Assembly (NCBI GenBank): GCA_002451695.1
Contig: DKDC01000031.1
Coordinates: forward strand, 27,759 to 57,979
Source of the DNA: Prevotellaceae bacterium UBA6858
GTDB taxonomy: Bacteria > Bacteroidota > Bacteroidia > Bacteroidales > Bacteroidaceae
Length of the DNA: 30,221 nucleotides
Direction: 5' to 3'
Under the pieces are notes generated by a model. The model did no database searches, had not been told where the DNA came from, and worked only from the letters and a program-made list of their open reading frames with translations. Positions 1 through 8,164 of this stretch are shown here, piece by piece. The stretch's first letter is position 1, and the number at the start of each line of letters is the position of its first letter. A program made the position numbers and the translations under genes.

Positions 1-47
1 ACTACATCAGACCTTTTTTTTACGCCTTACAATCCGCAGAAAAACAG
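1..47 (+). repeat. 21-bp-phased palindrome repeat, copy A (truncated by window start)
   Basis: The window opens in the last palindromic unit of the repeat family (ACTACATCAGACC, centre at 9), followed by an eight-T run and a diverged tail (about 22-47) that aligns with the tails of the other copies. The preceding units would lie outside the window. The copy lies beyond the 3' end of the wecA-like gene. The rest of 48-190 shows nothing I can name, and I see no clear terminator for the minus-strand operon there. Confidence 0.8.
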
Positions 48-190
48 ATGCTTATACTGGCATATCTGTTTCACTTTATTCTTCTATGCTTCAAAAATTT
101 ACGCAGTTTGTCGGCGCATCGTGGGATTTTTCACCCTTATACCCGATCTGAAATACCGGCATTCAACAAAAACAGCCGTTTCTTTCGGTA

Positions 191-1285
191 TTACCGTCCT
201 TGTTTTTTGGCTTCAGTCCTTTTCACCATAGTCAATCCCGCGAAAAAGGCGGCATATACCACAACGTCGATTGCCAAAATGGCTGTAAAGCCTACCCCAC
301 CCTCATAAAGGGCGGCGTTCATGAAACAGAACAACGCAAAAAACGAAAGAATAATGGCAAGAGCCTGATGCTGCGTGAAGCCCGCCCCCATTATCAAATG
401 GTGTATGTGCGTCTTGTCTGCGTCAAAAACAGAACGGTGGTGCGCTATCCTGCCAAAAGCCACGCGGGCAAGGTCGAAAGTGGGGATTATCAAAATTGTA
501 TATGACCACAACAGTGCGTCCCCCCTGTATGGCAGCACATTCGGATTGTACATCGCGAATTTCAGCGCGAGATAGGCTATGGCGTAACCGAGTATCAGAC
601 TTCCCGAATCGCCCATGAAGGTCTTTGTGCCTTTCTCCACTTTTCCGAACACGTTGTAATAGAAAAACGAGGCGAGCGTACCCATCAGCGTGCACGCCAT
701 TATAGAATAAACAGATGGGGCAATCTTCCAAAACAGCCACGCAAACACCCCTATTATCAGAAAGCACAGCCCCGAGGCGAGACCGTCAATACCGTCGATG
801 AGATTAACGGCGTTCACCACCACCAGCACGAGGAAAACCGTGAGGGGATAGCTCACCACCGCAGGAATGGCGTATATGCCGAACAGCCCGTAAAGGTTGT
901 TGAGATAAAGCCCGCACGCGGGGAAGAAACAGGCGGCCACCGTCTGAACAAGAAACTTGCGGCTTGCCCTGACACCGATAATGTCGTCAACCACCCCTAT
1001 TATATATATGATGAAAACTCCCGCAATAAGCACAAACGAGGAAATCTGCATCAGTTTGCTTTCTGACGACACAAAAATATAGGCCATCAGCGACGGAATC
1101 ATCCCGACAAGCATTGCCGGCATAAATAAAGTCCCGCCCAAGCGCGGCACGGCGCAATGGTGTATTTTACGTGCGTTCGGCATATCGTAGAGATGCTTCT
1201 CCTTACAGAACCTCAGCACATGGGGCATGAGGAAAAACGTGAACAGCAAGCTCACCACGAAGCCTATTATCATATATAAGAGCAT
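191..1285 (-). CDS. WecA/TagO-like undecaprenyl-phosphate sugar-1-phosphate transferase
   Basis: This polytopic inner-membrane enzyme of the MraY/WecA (GT4) family should transfer a HexNAc-1-phosphate, probably GlcNAc-1-P, from its UDP form to undecaprenyl phosphate, starting a lipid-linked surface glycan. The family motifs are intact. They are VPRLGG near residue 47, the catalytic DD pair at 100-101, NLIDGIDGL at 161-169, GDSGS at 225-229 and the HIHH motif at 293-296, set among about ten hydrophobic segments. I chose the ATG at 1285 (MLLYMIIG). A TTG two codons upstream would add only two residues. It is the last gene of a minus-strand run, 62 bp after the Nudix fusion gene. The exact sugar and glycan (O-antigen, capsule or glycoprotein) cannot be told from the sequence. 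I do not assign wecA firmly because the phylum has several paralogues. Confidence 0.9.
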   Translation of the reverse strand: MLLYMIIGFVVSLLFTFFLMPHVLRFCKEKHLYDMPNARKIHHCAVPRLGGTLFMPAMLVGMIPSLMAYIFVSSESKLMQISSFVLIAGVFIIYIIGVVDDIIGVRASRKFLVQTVAACFFPACGLYLNNLYGLFGIYAIPAVVSYPLTVFLVLVVVNAVNLIDGIDGLASGLCFLIIGVFAWLFWKIAPSVYSIMACTLMGTLASFFYYNVFGKVEKGTKTFMGDSGSLILGYAIAYLALKFAMYNPNVLPYRGDALLWSYTILIIPTFDLARVAFGRIAHHRSVFDADKTHIHHLIMGAGFTQHQALAIILSFFALFCFMNAALYEGGVGFTAILAIDVVVYAAFFAGLTMVKRTEAKKQGR

Positions 1286-1347
1286 ATCCAAAACTTTCTA
1301 TGTTTTTATTAAAGAACGGCTGCTTTCAAGGCATATTGTAAAACTTT

Positions 1348-2598
1348 TCACCTTTGTAAGGGAATATTTGCCAAAGCGTCAAATCTGCAATTTATTTCAA
1401 GCATTTTTTGCGGAAGGCGGCAATATGTCAGCCTCAAAAGCCTCTCGGGAATGTGGCGGTAGAAAGCGTAAGCCATTGGTCCTGCTATGGCGGCGAGCGT
1501 GTCGGCATCCCCGCCCATGGAAATGGCTTTCTTTATGCAGTCCTCATAATCCGCCGACTCAAGAAAGGCGAGCAGGGCTACGGGGACGGTTTTTTGACAG
1601 GTTTCATTAAATTCGTAATCCGCGCGCAGCCCATCTATGGTGCAGTCTGCCCATTCGGGATAATAATGCTCCAATACGTTTTTGCGCACATAGCCTTTGT
1701 CTTTGCCGTGCAGCAAATGGTATATCGCCAAAGCCGTTGCAACCGCACCCTTAATGCCTTCGGGATGGTTGTGGGTGCAAGCCGCCGTCTTTTCCGCCAG
1801 ATACGCGCATTCCTCCTCGCCTTTGGCAAGAAAACCGGCGGCACTGCAACGCATCGCGGAACCGTTGCCATAACTTCCGTAAGGTTTGGGCGTTGGATTG
1901 AAAAGCCAATTCATAAAGCCCGTGCCATAGCCGCGAAACATATCCTCTTTGCAAAAATTCTGCAAATACAGCGGCATATCCCCACCGTCCATCAATGCCT
2001 TTGCCACGGCGAATGTGCATACGGTGTCGTCCGTGTAATCGGAGTTTTCATTGGTAATGTCGAGCCTGTCATAGTCCTTGCAAGGGGCGAACTCGTATGA
2101 CGAGCCGCAAATGTCCCCCACGGCAGCCCCAAGCAGCAAGTTTGTCAAATGTTTTGTGCGGCTGAAGCCTGTCATGGCCAGAGCCTTGTCCAAAATCTGT
2201 TCGTGGTCAAAAGCCAAAGGCGGGAGTTCGGAAAGTTTGCACCACGCTGCACAGTGCGCATCGTCGCCGCCTTTCACTTCGCAAAGGCTTTCGCCGAAAA
2301 CTACAGCGCAAAACGCCACGGTAACAACCCGCTCACGCGGGTCGCGGTCAACCGTGGAAAAAACGCCGACCTCTTTCCAGTTGTTGATTTCAAGACCTGT
2401 CTCCTCCAACAACTCACGTGATGCGCACTGCCCTGCGGTTTCGTCAATGTTCATAAAGCCTCCGGGAAAAGCCCACCTGCCTTTGCACGGCTCGCTGGCA
2501 CGCTCAATCAAAAGCAGCTTCGGTTCGCCCGAAAAATCCACGCTGAAAACCACACAATCCGCCGTCATGGCAGGATGAGGATACTTGTATCCGTACAT
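1348..2598 (-). CDS. Nudix hydrolase / ADP-ribosylglycohydrolase fusion protein
   Basis: This 416-residue cytoplasmic protein joins two enzymes. Residues 8-145 form a Nudix domain with a complete Nudix box at 46-69 (GX5EX7REUXEEXGU: G46, E53, R61-E62, E65-E66). Residues 150-416 form an ADP-ribosylglycohydrolase (DraG/ARH-like) domain, with GDICGSSYEF at 161-170, the metal-binding TDDT at 189-192, GNGSAMR at 244-250, HNHPEG at 276-281 and the second metal motif GGDADT at 362-367. From the families, the C-terminal part could remove ADP-ribose from a protein, nucleic acid or small molecule, and the Nudix part could cleave free ADP-ribose to AMP and ribose-5-phosphate. That coupling is inference, and other Nudix substrates are possible. 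The gene begins 4 bp after the DUF4301 stop codon, so the two are almost certainly co-transcribed. ATG start at 2598; no frameshift separates the domains. Confidence 0.9.
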   Translation of the reverse strand: MYGYKYPHPAMTADCVVFSVDFSGEPKLLLIERASEPCKGRWAFPGGFMNIDETAGQCASRELLEETGLEINNWKEVGVFSTVDRDPRERVVTVAFCAVVFGESLCEVKGGDDAHCAAWCKLSELPPLAFDHEQILDKALAMTGFSRTKHLTNLLLGAAVGDICGSSYEFAPCKDYDRLDITNENSDYTDDTVCTFAVAKALMDGGDMPLYLQNFCKEDMFRGYGTGFMNWLFNPTPKPYGSYGNGSAMRCSAAGFLAKGEEECAYLAEKTAACTHNHPEGIKGAVATALAIYHLLHGKDKGYVRKNVLEHYYPEWADCTIDGLRADYEFNETCQKTVPVALLAFLESADYEDCIKKAISMGGDADTLAAIAGPMAYAFYRHIPERLLRLTYCRLPQKMLEINCRFDALANIPLQR

Positions 2599-2602
2599 AT
2601 TA

Positions 2603-4126
2603 CTATTGGTGTTGAAGCCGCAAAAGGTCGTTCACCGTTTTTACGGGATTAAACGTTGAAAGCGGCACTTCTACAAAAACCGTATTCCAGTCGCTCATTC
2701 CGCCATTCCAAAGTCCGGGCAGTTCAAGCGCCTTGAGTTCCTTGCCATCTTTTGACTTGTGGGAAATAAATCCCGCCGTATGGTCAACATAATTGCGCAA
2801 GTCAAACTTTCCGCCTTTGTAATCCTTCACGCCACAAACCAGGTCCACAGGATTGAAGTAAGAGCCGTTCTCAAACATATTGCGGCTCTTTTCGTCTGCG
2901 ATGTCTATCTGCGAGCTTTCGAGTATCTGGGGAGAAATACTGCCATCGCTATTATAAACAAGGAACGGGCCTCCGCCGGCTTCGCCCACATTTCTCACCA
3001 TGCCGCATACGCGCAGCGGACGGTTGAACTTGCAATAAAGATAGTCGGCAAGTTCAAGGCTGCTCTCAAATTCCACACCGGGACGGATTGTGCAAAGTTC
3101 CGTTTCGAGGAAGCTTTTCATTTCATTGAGCGTTTCGTCGTCGGGCAGACCGCTTTCAAGTTCCTCCAGATAGGCGAACAATTGTTTTTGAACCGATACC
3201 AGTTTGCCGGCAAGCAGCTTCTTGTAGTTTACGGTGTCGGGCATCAGCCTTTCGGGAACTATGTTGTCTATATTCTTAACAAATATGATGTCCGCGTCAA
3301 TATCGTTCAAATTCTCTATAAGCGCGCCGTGTCCTCCGGGGCGGAACAGTATTGAACCGTCAGCATTCCTGAACGGTTTGTTGTCGGGAGTAGCCGCAAC
3401 GGTATCGGTCTTGGGTTTTTGTTCCGAAAGACTTACATTAAACTTGCAGCCGGTTTTCTGCTCCATAACGGGAACTTTCTCGGAAAGGAGCTTTTCAAAA
3501 AGCCCCCTGTGCTCCGGTGAAATCGTGAAATGCAAATTCACCTCCCCATTGTCCTGCGCCGCCGTCAGCATTCCCTCAAGCAAATGTTCCTCCACGGGAG
3601 TGCGTGCGCCGTCATCGTAACTGTGGAAAAGCAGCAAGCCTTTGGGCTTTTTGCCATAGTTCAGCCCCTGCTCCCCGAGCATTGCCGCCACCATGTCCTT
3701 GCACCTGCCTGTTTTCACGAGTGCCGGTATATCCTTGCCATACAGCTTGCGACAAACGGAGTCAAGCGCCTCGCAAAATGCGAAATGACTTATGTTGCCG
3801 AAGAATTTTTTCTCAAAGTCAGTCTTTGGCTCATCGTATCCCGCGTCAAGAAACGCGAACATATTCTTGAACATACGGCTTGCCGCGCCCGAAGCGGGAA
3901 CAAACTTCACAAGCTTTGCCTTGCCAATCCTGCAATAATTGTCCCATTCCTCCACATAGGCAAGCCGCCGGCTTTCGTCGTATTTGGAAACTCCCTTTTC
4001 CGCCGATGCCGCAGCATACAGTTTCTTGAAAGGGAAACCCGTCTTGAACAAGCCAAGCTGCCTTTCAACCATTTTCCCGTCAATTCCCTTTTGGGCGAAT
4101 TGTTTTCTGTCTTCTTCCGTAAACAT
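2603..4126 (-). CDS. DUF4301 family protein
   Basis: This 507-residue soluble protein has no signal peptide or membrane segment. I recognise it as DUF4301, a family typical of Bacteroidota with no established function. A notable conserved-looking stretch is KFVPASGAASRMFK near residues 74-87, a glycine/serine loop reminiscent of a phosphate- or nucleotide-binding loop. GGHGALIENLNDID follows in the middle and VRNVGEAGGGPFLV later. A nucleotidyl-transferase-like role is only speculation. The gene starts 29 bp after the GH127 stop and ends 4 bp before the Nudix/ADP-ribosylglycohydrolase gene. The tight 3' junction makes the fusion protein its most likely functional partner. ATG start at 4126. 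Confidence 0.8.
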   Translation of the reverse strand: MFTEEDRKQFAQKGIDGKMVERQLGLFKTGFPFKKLYAAASAEKGVSKYDESRRLAYVEEWDNYCRIGKAKLVKFVPASGAASRMFKNMFAFLDAGYDEPKTDFEKKFFGNISHFAFCEALDSVCRKLYGKDIPALVKTGRCKDMVAAMLGEQGLNYGKKPKGLLLFHSYDDGARTPVEEHLLEGMLTAAQDNGEVNLHFTISPEHRGLFEKLLSEKVPVMEQKTGCKFNVSLSEQKPKTDTVAATPDNKPFRNADGSILFRPGGHGALIENLNDIDADIIFVKNIDNIVPERLMPDTVNYKKLLAGKLVSVQKQLFAYLEELESGLPDDETLNEMKSFLETELCTIRPGVEFESSLELADYLYCKFNRPLRVCGMVRNVGEAGGGPFLVYNSDGSISPQILESSQIDIADEKSRNMFENGSYFNPVDLVCGVKDYKGGKFDLRNYVDHTAGFISHKSKDGKELKALELPGLWNGGMSDWNTVFVEVPLSTFNPVKTVNDLLRLQHQ

Positions 4127-4155
4127 ATTGAAATGTTTTTATTAGCAATTGTTTT

Positions 4156-5916
4156 TCACCGCGTGAACACTATCCGGCGCGAAAAAGCCGGTTTTGCCGC
4201 CATATTCACTTTCGGAGACATCAAATGGTATATCGGGGACAATTCCACGCCGCTCTTTTTCCCTTTGAAAGCATCTTTCACACTGCCGTCAAATTCTTCG
4301 CCATAGGCAACGTTGCCATTTTCCCCGACTGTGCAGCCAAGCACCAACGGACCATACATTACCCTGAAATCACCTGCATTGCTGTTTTCGGCATTCAGCA
4401 TTCCCACGAAATGCGGCGCCATTTGAAAAGATACTGCAACATCATCGCCAGCCTTGAAACGCCGCGTGATTTTCGCAAGTCCGTCCGCCTCGGAATATTT
4501 TACGTTCTTGCCGTTCACTTTCACGACATACTCCTTCATCCACGAAGCCTTCTCCAACGCGAGTGTGATTTTTTTGCGAGGTGCAGCCTTAATCTTAACC
4601 GACACTCCGCTGCCAAAAGGATACGCTGTTGTCATATCCATCCAAACATCGCCCCCTGCAATTTTTTCATACACATTTACATCCCTGAAAAACGGAAGTG
4701 CGAGTTCGTTGTCCTTTTTGAAAGCCGTGAATTCGGCTGCGCGTCCAAGCCCTTCGCCTCCGCGCATCGTGCAGCACCAGTGAGCCTCGTCGCAGTTCAT
4801 TGTTACGGAGTGCGTGTTGTTCGCCTTGCCCGGGCTGTTCTCCAAGCCGAAGCCGCCGTTGCTCCTCTGTGCAAGGCAAATGGCGTTATAGTATATGCGC
4901 TCTGCGTCATCGCGGTATTCCGCCTTGCCCGTATGCTGCCAAAGTTGCGAAGCCACGATAAAGGCGTCCACTATGGCGCAGGGCTCTGTCCATGTGTCGT
5001 AGCGACAGAACCAGTTGTAGTTTCCATACAGCTCGGTCATGCCGTATTTGCGGTAAACGTCCCACCGTTTCTCCACTTCTTTCACATACTCCGGCTTCCC
5101 GCTTATGTCGGCATACCTTATCAGCCCCCTCATCGCCGTAAGCGAGGCATGGGTCTGCGCCTTAATGCCGGTAAGGTCAACTTTCAGGAACAAATCCACA
5201 AGCTTTTCCGCAACCGGGTGCAGCTTCTCGTCCTGCGTTACTTGCAAGGCGTGGAGCATGCCCTCCATCCCTATGAACACACAGCCAATGTCGGTTGACA
5301 AACGCCAATGCCCGATTATCTGGGACAAACTTCCCGAAGCCGCCCCCACTCCCTTTTTGCGGCTTTCGGGCGAAATGGGGTAAGCGTCATAATATTTTTC
5401 GCCGCCTGTAAAGAGATTGTCGGCCATTCTGCTGATAACCGGCAAAAGGCCGGCGTCTTTCTTCCAAAGATAATACTCGCACAGCCCGCGAAGCATCCAA
5501 CCGTTTCCCGAAAGCTGCTGCTCGTCAACAGAGTCCCTGTGAATGGTGCCCATATATCCAAGCTCGTTGAGATTTGCCGGCACACGCCTTATTATTTCGT
5601 CAAGATACAGCGGTGCCCTGCTCGTAGCACAGGCATCCATTACAAGTCCCAGAATTGTGCGCCCCTCGGTGTCGCCCGGCCAATAGCCTGACTGTTCTTC
5701 GGTAAGGAATACATTGTCGGGCTGGTATTTTGTTTCTTCCAGACGGTTGAAGTTACGCATAAGCCGCTCCCGCAACTCGCCTCCCACCTTTATATTCTCA
5801 AAACTTACGGTACTGTATTTTGAAACTCTTTCTCCCTTGGGGCGGTTTTCGGCATTGGCGCAAAAAGTGAGCGACAAGGCAAGTATCGCACCCAGTAAAA
5901 TCTTATTCTTTGGCAT
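4156..5916 (-). CDS. Secreted GH127-family beta-L-arabinofuranosidase (DUF1680 fold)
   Basis: This is a 586-residue exported glycoside hydrolase. The signal peptide is residues 1-23, with cleavage likely after ANA. LTFC has Phe just before Cys, so it is not a good lipobox. The GH127/DUF1680 (alpha/alpha)6 domain covers most of the rest. The zinc-thiolate chemistry of the family uses a Glu-x-Cys and a Cys-Cys pair. Here these appear as EPC (E311, C313) and CC (381-382, in HWCCTMRGGEG), so the active site looks intact. The expected role is removal of terminal beta-L-arabinofuranose from plant glycans in the periplasm; the related GH146 specificity cannot be excluded. It is the first gene of the minus-strand run, preceded by a TATATTTG -7 element. 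No SusC/SusD pair accompanies it, so it is not part of an obvious polysaccharide utilisation locus in this window. Confidence 0.88.
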   Translation of the reverse strand: MPKNKILLGAILALSLTFCANAENRPKGERVSKYSTVSFENIKVGGELRERLMRNFNRLEETKYQPDNVFLTEEQSGYWPGDTEGRTILGLVMDACATSRAPLYLDEIIRRVPANLNELGYMGTIHRDSVDEQQLSGNGWMLRGLCEYYLWKKDAGLLPVISRMADNLFTGGEKYYDAYPISPESRKKGVGAASGSLSQIIGHWRLSTDIGCVFIGMEGMLHALQVTQDEKLHPVAEKLVDLFLKVDLTGIKAQTHASLTAMRGLIRYADISGKPEYVKEVEKRWDVYRKYGMTELYGNYNWFCRYDTWTEPCAIVDAFIVASQLWQHTGKAEYRDDAERIYYNAICLAQRSNGGFGLENSPGKANNTHSVTMNCDEAHWCCTMRGGEGLGRAAEFTAFKKDNELALPFFRDVNVYEKIAGGDVWMDMTTAYPFGSGVSVKIKAAPRKKITLALEKASWMKEYVVKVNGKNVKYSEADGLAKITRRFKAGDDVAVSFQMAPHFVGMLNAENSNAGDFRVMYGPLVLGCTVGENGNVAYGEEFDGSVKDAFKGKKSGVELSPIYHLMSPKVNMAAKPAFSRRIVFTR

Positions 5917-5940
5917 TTTATTTTATGAGTATTTTATTTG

Positions 5941-5948
5941 CAAATATA
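5941..5948 (-). promoter_or_regulatory. Bacteroidota -7 promoter element for the GH127 operon
   Basis: Read on the minus strand this is TATATTTG, an exact match to TAnnTTTG, 24 bp upstream of the GH127 ATG. I see no TTTG at the ideal 19-bp upstream spacing, so only the -7 half is supported. Confidence 0.6.
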
Positions 5949-6003
5949 AACTTTTCCGTGCGATTTCCGTCCTCTTCAAGCCGCTTTATTTCGCATCGCA
6001 TTA

Positions 6004-6117
6004 ACAGTTTGCTTCTCTGTGTGTTGCAAGGGGCTAAAAAAGGTCTGATATAATTTTTCCTACGTCTGATGTAGTTTTTTCTACATCGGACATAGTTTTT
6101 CTTATTTCAAATATGGT
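6004..6117 (-). repeat. 21-bp-phased palindrome repeat, copy B
   Basis: Four units have centres at 6046, 6067, 6088 and 6109, an exact 21-bp step. On the minus strand the order is a diverged unit, TATGTCCGATGTA, TACATCAGACGTA and TATATCAGACC. Then come a T-run and the tail (about 6004-6035, CCTTGCAACACACAG). The outer diverged unit closely matches the outer unit of copy D. The 416-bp gap 5917-6332 also holds the GH127 promoter and the terminator at 6239-6290. I see nothing in 6118-6238. Confidence 0.9.
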
Positions 6118-6238
6118 CTTTCATACGTTCATCGGTGCATGATTAAACCCCGAAATGCAACACTCCGCAGTGTGTCTGCAAACCGCGTTATCCCACCTCT
6201 GCTTTCTGTAGTCCGTTATCATCGGCTCACATTAATAC

Positions 6239-6290
6239 AGCAAAACAAAAACCGGGCAGGAAAGCGCAACCTGCGCGTTTCCTGCCCGGT
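6239..6290 (-). terminator. Intrinsic terminator of the kdsA-CASDH operon
   Basis: ACCGGGCAGGAAA (6251-6263) pairs with TTTCCTGCCCGGT (6278-6290), and an inner GCGC/GCGC extends the stem. On the minus strand the stem is followed by a T-rich run (GTTTTTGTTTTG). It lies 42 bp beyond the stop codon of the carboxynorspermidine dehydrogenase gene. Confidence 0.88.
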
Positions 6291-6332
6291 GAGGCGTTGC
6301 AGGGGTTTCCCGCAATAACCGTTTGTCAAAAA

Positions 6333-7526
6333 TCAGAATTCCAAGTCCACGTCTTTAAGTTCGTGCCAAGGCAGTCCCTGCCTGTTAAGCTGCTCCATGA
6401 ACGGATCGGGGTCAAACTCTTCCACGTTCCAGACACCCGGACGTTCCCATACGCCCTTCAGGAACATCATTGCGCCAATCATTGCCGGCACGCCGGTAGT
6501 GTATGACACACCCTGCATTCCCGTTTCATTGTAGGCAGCCTGGTGGGAGCAGTTGTTATATATATAATATGTATGCTCTTTGCCGTCTTTAAGCCCCTTT
6601 ATGCGGCATCCGATAGACGTTTCGCCGTCATAGTTTGCCCCGAGATCCTGCGGATTGGGAAGCACTGCCTTCAGGAACTGAAGCGGAACGATTTCCTGCC
6701 CGTTATAGTTTATTGGCTTTATCGAAGCCATACCTATGTCCTGAATCACGCGCAAATGAGTGAGATATTCCTGCCCGAAAGTCATCCAAAATCTTCCGCG
6801 CTTTATTGTGGGATAGTTCTTCACAAGGCTCTCAAGCTCCTCGTGGTGTAGGAGGTAGCTTTCCTTGGGGCCGATGTTGGGATAGTTGAGCGTCTTGTGT
6901 ATTTCAAGAGGCTCGGTCTCCACCCATTTGCCGTTTTCCCAATAAAGGCCTTTCTGCGTTATTTCGCGGATGTTTATTTCGGGGTTGAAATTGGTTGCGA
7001 AAGCCTTGTGGTGGTTTCCCGCGTTGCAGTCAACAATGTCGAGATACTGTATCTCGTCAAACACGTGCTTGGCTGCGTATGCCGTGAAAATGCTCGTAAC
7101 TCCCGGATCGAAACCGCAGCCGAGAATAGCCGTAAGTCCGGCTTTCTCAAAACGGTCGCGGTATGCCCACTGCCAACTGTACTCAAAGTGCGCCTCGTCA
7201 CGCGGCTCATAGTTCGCAGTGTCGAGATAGCTTGCCCCTGCACGCAGACAGGCGTTCATTATAGTCAGATCCTGATAGGGCAAAGCAAGGTTCATCACAA
7301 TTTCGGGCTTGTACGACTCCAGCAATTTTGTGAGAGCCTCCTCGTCATCGGCATCAATCTGGGCTGTTTGGAAATTGCAGCCTTTTATTGACTTTACAAT
7401 GGCGTCACATTTCGATTTCGTGCGGCTTGCAATCATCACGTCCGTAAAGACATCGGGATTCATAGCCAATTTGTGTATGGCGACAGTGGCCACGCCCCCT
7501 GCACCAATAACTAAAACCTTTCCCAT
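6333..7526 (-). CDS. Carboxynorspermidine dehydrogenase (saccharopine dehydrogenase family)
   Basis: This 397-residue cytoplasmic enzyme starts with a Rossmann nucleotide-binding motif, GAGGVA at residues 8-13. It continues with the saccharopine-dehydrogenase-like fold, including ASRT near 34, GCGFDPGVT near 136 and a C-terminal catalytic domain. Length and sequence fit carboxynorspermidine dehydrogenase, which condenses aspartate-beta-semialdehyde with putrescine or diaminopropane using NAD(P)H. A decarboxylase (NspC) then makes spermidine or norspermidine. NspC is not in this window. It is the last gene of the kdsA operon, 33 bp after the small upstream gene, and is followed by a strong terminator. 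A true lysine-pathway saccharopine dehydrogenase is less likely given the length and phylum. Confidence 0.85.
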   Translation of the reverse strand: MGKVLVIGAGGVATVAIHKLAMNPDVFTDVMIASRTKSKCDAIVKSIKGCNFQTAQIDADDEEALTKLLESYKPEIVMNLALPYQDLTIMNACLRAGASYLDTANYEPRDEAHFEYSWQWAYRDRFEKAGLTAILGCGFDPGVTSIFTAYAAKHVFDEIQYLDIVDCNAGNHHKAFATNFNPEINIREITQKGLYWENGKWVETEPLEIHKTLNYPNIGPKESYLLHHEELESLVKNYPTIKRGRFWMTFGQEYLTHLRVIQDIGMASIKPINYNGQEIVPLQFLKAVLPNPQDLGANYDGETSIGCRIKGLKDGKEHTYYIYNNCSHQAAYNETGMQGVSYTTGVPAMIGAMMFLKGVWERPGVWNVEEFDPDPFMEQLNRQGLPWHELKDVDLEF

Positions 7527-7559
7527 GATTTAATTGTTTATTATCGTATTTTTTAGAGT

Positions 7560-8153
7560 TTACATTTCATCTTCAACAGGCGTTCCGTTGCTTTCTATCT
7601 CGCTGTCGGTAACACCCAAGGCATAGCTTATGGAACAGCTAAGGTATTCCTGCCCGAAACCTCCGCCGCGCAAGGCATCCATGGCAAGCACCGTGGAGCG
7701 CAGACGGCGTTGCTCCGAAAGAACACGTGCGGCGTATTGGCAGATGTCCCCGCCCGGAACGCACACAATATCCTCAAGCTCCGGCTGATTGCCAAGAAGA
7801 TTTTCAAGCGTGTCCATAAATGCGTGTCCGGCACAGCCCTCGTATTCCGCAAAGTCCACACGGAAATTCAGGCCTTCATACGCGAAATCCGCTTTCTGCC
7901 CAACGGCGATGTCCTTGAAGTCCAAATTACGGAAAGCTCCCGCCGACTTTTCCTTAAGAAACACGGCATACACCTCATCGGAAGAGACGGCAAATTTTCC
8001 GTCGCACGCCGCAGCGTAAAGCCACTTCTTAATGTCAACGTCAGGTATCCTGCGGTTGAGCATTCTCTCGAAATTGACTATAATGTCAAACGCCACCTCG
8101 CTTAAAGCGACGGTATCGACAAGTATAACCCTTTTTATGTTTTTGCTGTCCAT
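7560..8153 (-). CDS. Small cytoplasmic protein of unknown function (possibly DUF6621-like)
   Basis: This 197-residue protein has no signal peptide or membrane segment. The open frame extends back to 8234 inside the preceding gene, but the ATG at 8153 (MDSKNIKRVILVDT) leaves an 11-bp intergenic gap and begins with a plausible core strand, so I use it. The hydrophobic strand VILVDT ends in an Asp near residue 13. FERMLNRRIPDVDIKKWL follows, and the tail is acidic. That layout, and a weak memory of Bacteroidales DUF6621 proteins, suggest a NYN/PIN-like alpha-beta fold, but I cannot show catalytic residues. It lies between the phospholipase-D-like gene and the polyamine gene in one operon. No function is proposed. 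Confidence 0.75.
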   Translation of the reverse strand: MDSKNIKRVILVDTVALSEVAFDIIVNFERMLNRRIPDVDIKKWLYAAACDGKFAVSSDEVYAVFLKEKSAGAFRNLDFKDIAVGQKADFAYEGLNFRVDFAEYEGCAGHAFMDTLENLLGNQPELEDIVCVPGGDICQYAARVLSEQRRLRSTVLAMDALRGGGFGQEYLSCSISYALGVTDSEIESNGTPVEDEM

Positions 8154-8164
8154 TTTCTTGTAAA

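Noticed and set aside
4225..5298. 357-codon plus-strand open frame opposite the GH127 gene
   Set aside because: It is an antisense shadow; the opposite strand encodes the GH127 catalytic residues.
4156..5916. Polysaccharide utilisation locus around GH127
   Set aside because: No SusC/SusD pair, hybrid two-component regulator or further glycosidase lies next to it; the GH27 gene is more than 20 kb away with its own promoter.
6042..6114. CRISPR-like array
   Set aside because: The periodic units are palindromes with constant A-rich 8-bp linkers. There are no unique spacers, the unit is only 13 bp, and no cas genes are present.
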